The position numbers and the translations under genes are program-made. Positions 18,237 through 24,967 of a stretch of 64,000 nucleotides of DNA are shown here, piece by piece. Below the pieces are notes generated by a model. That model searched no databases. It saw only the letters and a program-made list of their open reading frames with translations, and was not told the origin of the DNA. This DNA is from Luteococcus sp052116585 (GTDB taxonomy: Bacteria; Actinomycetota; Actinomycetes; Propionibacteriales; Propionibacteriaceae), in assembly GCF_052116585.1 (NCBI RefSeq), contig NZ_JBQKKT010000001.1, positions 124,001-188,000 of the forward strand, given 5' to 3'. Positions within the stretch are counted from its first letter, which is position 1. Every line of letters begins with the position of its first letter.

Positions 18237-20411
18237 GTGTCCAGTCCTGCCCAACCTCCCGCAGACCCGTCCGTCGTCCTGGAAGCCCTCGACGCCGAAC
18301 AGCGGCAGGTTGCGACGACCTTCGATGCGCCCGTGGCCGTCATCGCGGGTGCCGGGACCGGCAAGACCCGCGCCATCACGCACCGGATCGCGTACGGGGC
18401 CCTGACCGGCGCTCTTGATCCGCGTGGTGTGCTGGCCGTCACCTTCACCACCCGAGCTGCCGGCGAAATGCGCTCCCGGCTGCACCAGCTGGGGGTCGGC
18501 AGCGTCCAGGCGCGCACCTTCCATTCGGCGGCGCTGCGTCAGATCCAGTTCTTCTGGCCCAGGGCCTATGGTGTGGAGCTGCCCGAGGTCACGGATCGCA
18601 GGATGTCACTGGTGGCCGAGGCCGCCTCCCGCAGCGGGCTGCAGGTGGACACCGGGCTCCTGCGGGACCTGGTGGGGGAGATCAGTTGGGCCAAGGTCTC
18701 CAATGTGACGGCGGGGGAGTACCCGGCCATCGCCCGGGCGGCGAACCGTGTGCTGGCAGGGGCAGACCCGGAGACCGTCGCGCGGGTCTTCACCGCCTAC
18801 GAGACGGCCAAGAGAAATCGTGGGCAGATCGACTTCGACGACATCCTGCTGTGCACCGCCGCGCTCCTGAGCGAACACGAGGACGTCGCGATGCAGGTAC
18901 GCCAGCAGTACCGACACTTCGTCGTGGACGAGTACCAGGACGTCTCGCCGCTGCAGCAGACCGTGCTGAACCTGTGGTTGGGGGAGCGGCGTGACCTGTG
19001 CGTGGTGGGAGATCCCCACCAGTCCATCCATGCCTTCGCCGGGGCGCGCGCGGACTTCCTGACGGGTTTTGCAGTGGCACATCCTGGTACCAGGGTGATC
19101 CGGCTGGTGCGGGACTATCGCTCCACGCCCCAAGTGGTTGACCTGGCCAACAAGGTCATGGCCCCACGTCGGGCGGCACAACTGGCGGCTCATGCCGCTG
19201 GCACGGCGGGCAGTCTGCAGGGCGTGAACCTGGTGGCACAGCAGCCCAGCGGTCCGGCCGTCGAGTTCGGTTCCCACCCGGAGGAGGCGGAAGAGGCCCG
19301 GGCCATTGCCGAGTGGTTGACGGCCCGCCATGGCGAGGGCGTCGAGTGGCGCGAGATGGCGGTGCTCTTCCGCATCAATGCCCAGTCACCTGTGCTGGAG
19401 GCCGCCCTCAGCGAGCGGAGGATCCCCTATCTGGTCAGGGGCAGCGACAAGTTCTACGAGCGGCCGGAGATCCGACAGGCGCTCGCGCAGCTGCGCGCTG
19501 CGGTGCGGGCTGAGCCGGAGGGGCCGGGACTGCCCCTGCTCAAGGATGTGCTCGCGGGAGTCGGGTGGTCGCAGGAGCCGCCGGAGGGATCCGGATCGGT
19601 GCGTGAGAAGTGGGAATCGCTGAACGCCCTGGTGGATCTGGCTCATGACATTGCCGTGGACAATCCGGAGCACGGTCTGGTGGAGCTGGTCGGTGCCCTC
19701 AACGAGCGAGCCGCCCTGCAGGAGGCGCCCGTCAGTCAGGGAGTGACCCTGGGCACGCTGCACGCCTCCAAGGGCCTGGAGTGGGATGCGGTGGCGCTGT
19801 TCGGAATGCAGGAGGGGACGCTCCCGTTCGTCCTGGCCACCACCCCGGAACAGCTCGACGAGGAGAAGCGGCTGCTCTATGTGGGCATCACTCGTGCTCG
19901 TCGCCATCTGCGCATCTCGTGGAGTCGGTCCCGTACCGGGGGCCGGGGCAACCGTGGGCCGTCCCGCTTCCTCGACGGGCTGACGCCGGCCGCCGTGGCG
20001 CAGGCCGCGGAACAGGCGGCAACTCCTCGACGCCGCAATCGACGCAGCGCGCAGTCACAGACCTGCCGGGTCTGTCACAAGAGTCTTGGCACCGGTGCGG
20101 AACGCAAGCTGGGTCGCCACGAGGGCTGTCCCTCGGACATCGACGAGGAGCTGCTGGCCCGGTTGAAGGCGTGGCGGCTCAGGACGGCGCAGGCGGCCAG
20201 CCTGCCGGCCTTCGTGATCTTCACCGACGCAACACTGGTGGCGGTCGCCGAGTCACGCCCTCGAACCGAGCAGGACTTGCTGCGCATCGCAGGGATTGGG
20301 CGTTCCAAACTGGAACGCCACGGGGCGGACCTGCTGGCACTCGTGGCGGGCGAGTCCCCTGGTGCCGATGAGGAGCTGCCGATGGACGGCGAAGGGCGTC
20401 AAGACCCCTAG
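18237..20411 (+). CDS. uvrD2: ATP-dependent helicase UvrD2 with HRDC domain
   Basis: A 724-residue SF1A 3'-5' helicase. Motifs: VIAGAGTGKTRAITHRIA (N-terminal), VTFTTRAAGEM, FVVDEYQDVSPLQQ, VGDPHQSIHAFAGA, RDYRSTPQVV, GTLHASKGLEWDAV and YVGITRARRHL. Then come a cysteine cluster (CRVC, later RHEGC) and a C-terminal HRDC-like domain (FVIFTDATLVAVAE, RIAGIGRSKLERHG). This is the UvrD2 architecture of mycobacteria. My recalled M. tuberculosis sequence has a fourth Cys where this protein has His. The start is discussed under the -10 box; GTG 18216 would add 7 residues. whiB7 follows, as in mycobacteria. Confidence 0.92.
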   Translation: MSSPAQPPADPSVVLEALDAEQRQVATTFDAPVAVIAGAGTGKTRAITHRIAYGALTGALDPRGVLAVTFTTRAAGEMRSRLHQLGVGSVQARTFHSAALRQIQFFWPRAYGVELPEVTDRRMSLVAEAASRSGLQVDTGLLRDLVGEISWAKVSNVTAGEYPAIARAANRVLAGADPETVARVFTAYETAKRNRGQIDFDDILLCTAALLSEHEDVAMQVRQQYRHFVVDEYQDVSPLQQTVLNLWLGERRDLCVVGDPHQSIHAFAGARADFLTGFAVAHPGTRVIRLVRDYRSTPQVVDLANKVMAPRRAAQLAAHAAGTAGSLQGVNLVAQQPSGPAVEFGSHPEEAEEARAIAEWLTARHGEGVEWREMAVLFRINAQSPVLEAALSERRIPYLVRGSDKFYERPEIRQALAQLRAAVRAEPEGPGLPLLKDVLAGVGWSQEPPEGSGSVREKWESLNALVDLAHDIAVDNPEHGLVELVGALNERAALQEAPVSQGVTLGTLHASKGLEWDAVALFGMQEGTLPFVLATTPEQLDEEKRLLYVGITRARRHLRISWSRSRTGGRGNRGPSRFLDGLTPAAVAQAAEQAATPRRRNRRSAQSQTCRVCHKSLGTGAERKLGRHEGCPSDIDEELLARLKAWRLRTAQAASLPAFVIFTDATLVAVAESRPRTEQDLLRIAGIGRSKLERHGADLLALVAGESPGADEELPMDGEGRQDP

Positions 20412-20413
20412 TC

Positions 20414-20451
20414 AAAAATACCTTGCAGGTTCTTTCGGCAGACCATAGATT
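20414..20451 (+). promoter_or_regulatory. whiB7 promoter with upstream AT-rich box
   Basis: TTGCAG (20423-20428) and TAGATT (20446-20451) are separated by exactly 17 bp. The 7 bp AAAAATA ends 2 bp before the -35 box. Known WhiB7-dependent promoters carry a short AT-rich patch just upstream of -35, which the WhiB7 AT-hook contacts while WhiB7 binds the primary sigma factor. This therefore looks like positive autoregulation. The start point should be near 20458. Confidence 0.7.
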
Positions 20452-20512
20452 GGGCACCACGAACTCGCACGGAAGGGCCGTGTGGGACGAGATCCGAAGG
20501 GAGGGCTGAGAC

Positions 20513-20680
20513 ATGAACAACCAGAACACCGCGATTGCGATGAAGCTGCGTCCGTCGTCCGCCCTCGCCTCGGCTGGCTGGACCGTTCCGGGCACGCGTC
20601 GCCCCAAGACGGTTGGGGCCGACAACAGCACCCTCGTCAACCACACCCACCAGCACCCTTCTCCGAGTCCCATGGTCTGA
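20513..20680 (+). CDS. whiB7 leader ORF (upstream peptide, 55 aa)
   Basis: ATG 20513 is preceded by the strong site GGGAGG about 7 nt away. The frame runs 55 residues and ends in His/Pro-rich HTHQHPSPSP before MV and TGA. It lies wholly between the whiB7 promoter and an intrinsic terminator whose stem starts 13 nt after the stop. This is the layout of whiB7 leaders in other actinobacteria, where slowed translation of the upstream ORF by ribosome-targeting drugs prevents termination. The peptide itself matches nothing I know; its role is probably in being translated, not as a product. Confidence 0.75.
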   Translation: MNNQNTAIAMKLRPSSALASAGWTVPGTRRPKTVGADNSTLVNHTHQHPSPSPMV

Positions 20681-20693
20681 GCCACGCACTGGC

Positions 20694-20733
20694 AGGCCGT
20701 GACGTCGGGGAAACCCGGAGTCACGGCCTTTTT
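20694..20733 (+). terminator. Rho-independent terminator in the whiB7 leader (attenuator)
   Basis: The 10-bp stem AGGCCGTGAC/GTCACGGCCT (20694-20703, 20720-20729) encloses an inner CGGG-GAAA-CCCG hairpin and is followed by a run of five T (20729-20733). It stands between the leader ORF and whiB7. A competing pairing is visible: CTGGCAGGCC (20689-20698) with GGCCTCCAG (20756-20764), one bulge, which would break the terminator. Confidence 0.8.
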
Positions 20734-20776
20734 CCTGCTCCGGATCCGCAATCAAGGCCTCCAGGAGTTTCCAGTC

Positions 20777-21112
20777 ATGAGCAGCACCCTCACCACCGCC
20801 GACGCGTGGGATCTCGAGGAAGTGGATCTCAGCACCCCGAGCACGCCGGCGGCGTGTTCAGACGCCGAGCCAGAGCTCTTCTTCTCCGACGACATGGGCG
20901 TCGTGGACCAGGCGAAGCAGATCTGTCGCAGCTGCCCGGTCCGCGAGCAGTGTCTCGCCGCAGCTCTGGACCGTGCCGAACCCCACGGTGTGTGGGGCGG
21001 CGAGCTCTTCCAGGATGGCGTCGTGATCGCCCGCAAGCGGCCACGCGGAAGACCTCGAAAACATCCGATCCCGGACCAGACTCCCCTCGGGATGGGAGCT
21101 CGGGCGGCCTGA
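20777..21112 (+). CDS. whiB7: Transcriptional regulator WhiB7
   Basis: A 111-residue Fe-S transcription factor controlling intrinsic antibiotic resistance. Four cluster-binding cysteines are at 27, 50, 53 and 59 (AACSDA, QICRSCPVREQC), followed by the WhiB turn GVWGGE (71-76) and a C-terminal AT-hook with RGRPRK (90-95) that separates WhiB7 from WhiB1-type proteins. ATG 20777 is chosen because AGGAG (20763-20767) lies 9 nt upstream and the protein then starts just before the conserved region. It lies downstream of uvrD2, as in mycobacteria, with its own attenuated leader. Confidence 0.93.
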   Translation: MSSTLTTADAWDLEEVDLSTPSTPAACSDAEPELFFSDDMGVVDQAKQICRSCPVREQCLAAALDRAEPHGVWGGELFQDGVVIARKRPRGRPRKHPIPDQTPLGMGARAA

Positions 21113-21115
21113 CGC

Positions 21116-22033
21116 TCAGACGGGGGACCAGCAACAGCCACAGTCGTCGTGGTCCCCGAAGGTGGACCTACGGGGCCGTGGGTGCTGCAGGTCATGGAAT
21201 TCGACGCACCCCACCAGGTGCTCCGCAGACCCGAGCGAGCGCGCCATCCAGCCGACCTCCAGCACCGTACGGGCTGCGATCCAGTTCTCCATGGCGGGGT
21301 GGGCTGCCGTCCGCATCCGGCACAGGTGGGCGAGGACCCGCGGCCAGGCAGGATCCGTGACACCCAGAGCCAGATCGTGGCACGTGACGCAGGGGGTGCG
21401 GCCCGGCAGTACCAGCGGGCCGATGCGGCCGATGTCGCCGTGACACCCCACCACCAGGTGGGGAAGATCGTGACGGGTGAGCTGGCTCAGCAGCACACGG
21501 TCCGCCTCAGCCCGGTCTGGTGCCACGACCACCAGGTCCACCTCGGCCCGGGCCATCGCTGCTACATCGTGCAGGGCCCGCACCCGCACGTGGTGGCGTG
21601 GCCGCAGCCAGTGGGCCATCGCCTGCCCTCCCGAGATCTGTGTTCCCTGTCCCCAGATCGTGCGATCGGGTCTGGCGGGATCATGACAGGTCAGCTGCAT
21701 CCCGCCGGCGCGCAGGAGCCCCTGGGCGATTCCGCGCGCCAGCCGTCCCGATCCAGCCACGGCCACGTGGATGGTCGACATGGCGGAGCGGCCTACCTCG
21801 TCGACGCAGAGGCCGTGCTCGTCGAACAGGTCCAGCAAGCCGTCCAGCTGTTGCCGCTCGGGGCTGGCCAACCCGCGCACCAGACCATCCCGGGAGAAGG
21901 GGCTCTTGGCCCAGCCGAGCCGCGTTTCGATGCGTGGATCGGGCTGTTGGATCTCCGCCCAGCAGGTCTCGTCCACCCAGTAACGCACGGCGTCGCCCGT
22001 TGGGATGCGGTGGGCGCGCAGACAGGTCTTCAT
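21116..22033 (-). CDS. E1/ThiF-like protein of the RiPP leader-binding type
   Basis: A 305-residue protein with an N-terminal winged-helix-like part (LRAHRIPTG), a Rossmann-type glycine loop VAVAGSGRLARGIAQG (about 91-106) and a C-terminal region with GPLVLPGRTPCVTCHDLAL and final CGCC, giving two CxxC-like pairs that could bind zinc. This resembles the ThiF-like component of azole-forming (TOMM) cyclodehydratases, and Rv3196 occupies the equivalent place in mycobacteria as I recall. No YcaO partner is nearby, so the substrate is unknown. ATG 22033 is preferred because AGGA lies 8 nt upstream. It converges on whiB7 with a 3-bp gap. Confidence 0.65.
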   Translation of the reverse strand: MKTCLRAHRIPTGDAVRYWVDETCWAEIQQPDPRIETRLGWAKSPFSRDGLVRGLASPERQQLDGLLDLFDEHGLCVDEVGRSAMSTIHVAVAGSGRLARGIAQGLLRAGGMQLTCHDPARPDRTIWGQGTQISGGQAMAHWLRPRHHVRVRALHDVAAMARAEVDLVVVAPDRAEADRVLLSQLTRHDLPHLVVGCHGDIGRIGPLVLPGRTPCVTCHDLALGVTDPAWPRVLAHLCRMRTAAHPAMENWIAARTVLEVGWMARSLGSAEHLVGCVEFHDLQHPRPRRSTFGDHDDCGCCWSPV

Positions 22034-22143
22034 GAATCCCATCCTGCGACGGGATCCATCCGGTGTGGAGTGCGGACAACACCGTGACAACGAGCTGCCA
22101 ACACCCCAGCGTGGGCGGGGGCTTCGGGTGGACTCGGAGACGA

Positions 22144-22178
22144 CGAAGGGGGCGAGCCCCATGGGCTCGCCCCCTTCG
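22144..22178. terminator. Perfect 16-bp hairpin after the DUF5679 gene
   Basis: The arms 22144-22159 and 22163-22178 are perfectly complementary with a 3-nt loop. It lies 45 bp beyond the stop of the minus-strand DUF5679 gene and before the E1-like gene. No T-run follows. Confidence 0.65.
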
Positions 22179-22222
22179 AAGGAAGCAGTCGACGCCTGGG
22201 CGCCGTGTCCTGGACTACGCGA

Positions 22223-22390
22223 TCACTTGGCCTTGCCGAGGATGCGGTTCAGATTGGTGCCACACTCGGGGCACTTGGCCTTGGCCATGCGGGTTCCCTT
22301 GTCGTTGACGACGACATTGCCCGAAGCCTCGCGCTTGTCCTTGCACTTCACGCAGTAGAACTCACCGCTGTAGGTCTCTTCGTCGGCCAT
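22223..22390 (-). CDS. DUF5679 small zinc-ribbon-like protein
   Basis: A 55-residue protein with two cysteine pairs, CVKCKDK (13-16) and CPECG (about 40-43), a zinc-ribbon pattern, and basic ends. It matches the small actinobacterial family DUF5679; function unknown. The start at ATG 22390 is fixed by AGGAGG 5 nt upstream; the longer frame starting at 22504 lacks support. It appears to be monocistronic, with a strong hairpin downstream. Confidence 0.85.
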   Translation of the reverse strand: MADEETYSGEFYCVKCKDKREASGNVVVNDKGTRMAKAKCPECGTNLNRILGKAK

Positions 22391-22711
22391 GTTTTCCTCC
22401 TGAGGTGTGTTGTCCGGCCGGCAGCCAGAACTGAGGCGGCCACCGGGCTCGACGTTCACTGTAGCGATGCCCACACAGCAAAAGCGCGCCATCTGCCGCG
22501 GCACGCCGACGTGATGGGGGCAATTTCGCGCTCAGCGGTGCTCGGATGGTGCTCGCGGGGAACGGACGAGGCCCCCGGCGATCAAGATCGTCTGCCTTCC
22601 CCTGCACACGATCGACCAGCCGAGGGCCTCTGGAACAACGTAGTGGCGGCCGGGCCCTGCGTCAACCCTGACAGCCGACAGCCCCGTTCGTTCCTCTGCC
22701 AGACTGGGCAG
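22391..22711. other. 321-bp divergent intergenic region
   Basis: Between the starts of DUF5679 (minus) and the YgjP-type peptidase (plus). It contains a composite stem-loop at 22568-22630. The only short frames lack ribosome-binding sites. No promoter pair is obvious apart from CAGACT 6 nt before GTG 22712. Confidence 0.4.
22568..22630. other. Composite stem-loop, possible structured RNA
   Basis: Three nested helices: 22568-22574 with 22624-22630 (7 bp), 22576-22579 with 22619-22622 (4 bp), and 22586-22591 with 22608-22613 (6 bp), around a 16-nt loop. It lies inside a noncoding region. It might be a leader structure for the downstream peptidase gene or a chance fold. Confidence 0.3.
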
Positions 22712-23293
22712 GTGATCCAACCCTCCTGCGAACAGCTGGTCGTCGACGGATTCCCCGTGGCACTGCGGCGCAGTGCGCGACGTCGCAAGACCGTCTCCGC
22801 CCGCCGCGAGGGCGAGGGCTTCGTCCTCCTGCTGCCCCAAGGCATGAGCGCGTCCGACGAGCAGCAGTGGGCCGAGCGTCTGGTCCGACGCATCGTCCGG
22901 CGAGACCGGGCGCGTCGCAGCACACAGCAGCCCGACGCCCTACTGGATCGCGCGGTCCAGCTGGCCCAGGAGCACCTCGATGGGCCAGCAGGCCAACTCT
23001 TGCGCCCTGCCTCGGTTCGTTGGGTGGACAACCAGAACCATAGGTGGGGATCCTGCACCCCCGCCGATGGCACGATCCGGCTGTCATCGCGGTTACGGGA
23101 CATGCCGCAGTGGGTCCGTGACTACGTCCTGGTGCACGAACTGGCACATCTGGCGGAAGTCCACCACACGCCGCGCTTCCACTGGCTGGTGGGCCACTAC
23201 CCGCAGGCGGAACGGGCCCGCGGATTTTTGGAGGGCTGGACCTCGGCACGTGTCACGGCCGCTGGCGACGCCACGATCCCCGAGATCGACTGA
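22712..23293 (+). CDS. M48/YgjP-type zinc metallopeptidase
   Basis: About 193 residues. The zinc site HELAHL with a third His in TPRFHWLVGHY gives the gluzincin pattern, and NQNHRWGSC upstream is the signature of the YgjP (DUF45/SprT-like) family. No membrane segment or signal peptide is present, so it acts in the cytoplasm. Substrate unknown. GTG 22712 is placed 6 nt after CAGACT and begins where the family usually begins; upstream codons in the frame look noncoding. It converges on the DUF2342 gene. Confidence 0.8.
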   Translation: MIQPSCEQLVVDGFPVALRRSARRRKTVSARREGEGFVLLLPQGMSASDEQQWAERLVRRIVRRDRARRSTQQPDALLDRAVQLAQEHLDGPAGQLLRPASVRWVDNQNHRWGSCTPADGTIRLSSRLRDMPQWVRDYVLVHELAHLAEVHHTPRFHWLVGHYPQAERARGFLEGWTSARVTAAGDATIPEID

Positions 23294-23329
23294 AGTCGAG
23301 TCAGGGCAGGAATCCTGCGTGCGACCGGC

Positions 23330-24709
23330 TCAGTGATCGGTGGCAGGCGAGCCGGAGCCCGAGTCGCCCTCGTCGCGGCCCTCCTCGGCCAGCAGCCTGG
23401 CCAGCTCCGCATCCAGGTCGTCGGCGGCAGGGCGTGCATTCTCCCCACTCACGTAGCCCAGGGGATCGTCCAGATCTGCGGAGGTCGGGATCAGGTCCGG
23501 GTGGTTCCACACCGCGTCACGGCCCCCGACGCCCCGGTCGGCGGTCAGTGCTGCCCACAAGTTTGCGGCGTCGCGCACCCGTCGCGGGCGCAGCTCGAGC
23601 CCGACCAGGGACTTGAGGACATCCTCGGAGGGGCCACCAGCGGCGCGGCGGCGGCGCAGCGTCTCCGCCAGGACGGAGGAATTGGGCATCCAGCGTGCAG
23701 TGGCCTGGGCCACCACCTCGTCCACCCAGCCCTCCACCAGAGCCAGCAGATTCTCCAGTCGGCCCAGGATCTCCACTTGCTCCTGAGTCTGGGTGGGCTC
23801 GAACAGGCGGCCCTGCAGGTTCTCGGAGATCTCCGCCATCTTCTCCGGCGTCAGCTGACCCATGTCGTCGATGTCGATGGCACTCTCCAGGGCGGTCGCG
23901 TCGATCCGGATCTCACGCGCGTAGTGCTCGACGAGTGCGAGCATCTGTGGGGCCAGCCAGCCCACCTGGTTGAACAGGCGCTGGCGAGCCGATTCGCGCA
24001 GCATCAGGTACAGCAGCACGTCCTGGTCGCTGACTTCCAGCCCCTCGGAGAAGGAGCGGACATTCGTGGGCAGCACAGCGGCGCGAGCGTTGCGCAGCAG
24101 CTGGAATCCGATCTCCGAGCCGGTCACCACCTCGGTGGAGGCCTTCGCGATCGCCTGGGCCAACTGCAGCGAGTACATGGCGCCAGCCGCCTGGCGCAGC
24201 ATGGGCTGCATCATGGCCCCGAAGGCCCCGAGCTCCGCGGGCAGATGAGCGGCCTGTCCGCCCATCATCTCGCCCATGGCCTCGGCAATGTTGGTGACGA
24301 TGGGGCCCGTGACCTGCTCCCAGGCGGGCATGGTCTCCTCGATCCATTCCGCCCGGCTCCAGGCCACGGCGGGATGGGGCAGCTCGGCGAAGTCGCAGGC
24401 CTCGTCCAGCCAGAGGTTCGCGAGGCGCTCCGCATCGGCCACCTCGCGCTGCTGTTGCGAGGTGGTGCTGGGATCGGGGCCCAGACCCGCAGCCACCTGA
24501 CGGGCCGCATGCCGGGTGCGTTCCCAGTTGATCCCGGCACCACTGGAGCTCTGGGCGGCAAAGGCACCCATCTGTTGCTGCAGTCGAGCCATCAACTGGT
24601 TCAGGTCGAGCTGGCCGTCTGCGCCTGGCGTGAGGCCCAGCTGGCGCAGGATCTCGGCCATCGGGTCGTTCGGCTGGTCGTCGCGGGGGGCTCCGGTCGG
24701 GTCGCTCAT
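23330..24709 (-). CDS. DUF2342 (zinc-dependent metalloprotease-like) protein
   Basis: A 459-residue protein of the family annotated as zinc-dependent metalloprotease / DUF2342 (Rv3195 type). Recognisable parts are WIEETMPAWEQVTGP (about 120), a helix with LMLRESARQRLF (about 237-248), and LVEGWVDEVV (about 324). The family form I recall is REAAHQRLF; here the His is Arg, so metal binding is doubtful. ATG 24709 is chosen because upstream in-frame codons run into tandem repeats. The 24-bp repeat array lies in its upstream region, shared with the divergent PDZ-Lon gene. Confidence 0.75.
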   Translation of the reverse strand: MSDPTGAPRDDQPNDPMAEILRQLGLTPGADGQLDLNQLMARLQQQMGAFAAQSSSGAGINWERTRHAARQVAAGLGPDPSTTSQQQREVADAERLANLWLDEACDFAELPHPAVAWSRAEWIEETMPAWEQVTGPIVTNIAEAMGEMMGGQAAHLPAELGAFGAMMQPMLRQAAGAMYSLQLAQAIAKASTEVVTGSEIGFQLLRNARAAVLPTNVRSFSEGLEVSDQDVLLYLMLRESARQRLFNQVGWLAPQMLALVEHYAREIRIDATALESAIDIDDMGQLTPEKMAEISENLQGRLFEPTQTQEQVEILGRLENLLALVEGWVDEVVAQATARWMPNSSVLAETLRRRRAAGGPSEDVLKSLVGLELRPRRVRDAANLWAALTADRGVGGRDAVWNHPDLIPTSADLDDPLGYVSGENARPAADDLDAELARLLAEEGRDEGDSGSGSPATDH

Positions 24710-24730
24710 GGTCCCATTGAACCCCACGAC

Positions 24731-24826
24731 CCAAGTCGTCCGCACGACACTGCCCCAAGTCGTCCGCACGACACTGCCCCAAGTCGTGCGCACGGTACTG
24801 CCCCAAGTCGTGCGCACGGTACTGCC
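24731..24826. repeat. Four tandem 24-bp units with palindromic core
   Basis: Units start at 24731, 24755, 24779 and 24803. Units 1 and 2 are identical, 3 and 4 are identical, and the pairs differ at three positions. Each is an imperfect version of the palindrome GTCGTGCGCACGAC; units 3 and 4 contain perfect GTGCGCAC. The array lies between the divergent DUF2342 and PDZ-Lon genes and could be a set of operators. Confidence 0.75.
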
Positions 24827-24880
24827 CCGTATGTGCGCGGGGCGCGGCGGGATCATCATGGCTCGCGGATGCGGGCGGGG

Positions 24881-24886
24881 TAGGGT
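24881..24886 (+). promoter_or_regulatory. -10 box (TAGGGT) for the PDZ-Lon leader ORF
   Basis: TAGGGT is followed by 6 nt and ATG 24893. This predicts a leaderless transcript that begins with a short ORF ahead of the PDZ-Lon gene. Confidence 0.4.
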
Positions 24887-24892
24887 GGCGCC

Positions 24893-24967
24893 ATGCTTCC
24901 CGTGCCCTGCGCGGGCGCCCCCGTGTGCCCTGCCCCGACCGCCTCCATGGTGGTGGGCCGTCGATGA
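24893..24967 (+). CDS. Putative leaderless 24-aa leader ORF of the PDZ-Lon gene
   Basis: The frame starts at ATG 24893, 6 nt after TAGGGT, and ends at TGA 24965-24967, overlapping the PDZ-Lon ATG by 4 bp (ATGA). It is rich in Pro, Ala and Val with two Cys. The PDZ-Lon start has no good ribosome-binding site of its own, so this ORF may deliver ribosomes by termination-reinitiation. It is also possible that the real start lies elsewhere and this is chance. Confidence 0.35.
   Translation: MLPVPCAGAPVCPAPTASMVVGRR

Noticed and set aside
24731..24826. CRISPR array
   Set aside because: The four units are directly adjacent with no spacers and there are no cas genes.
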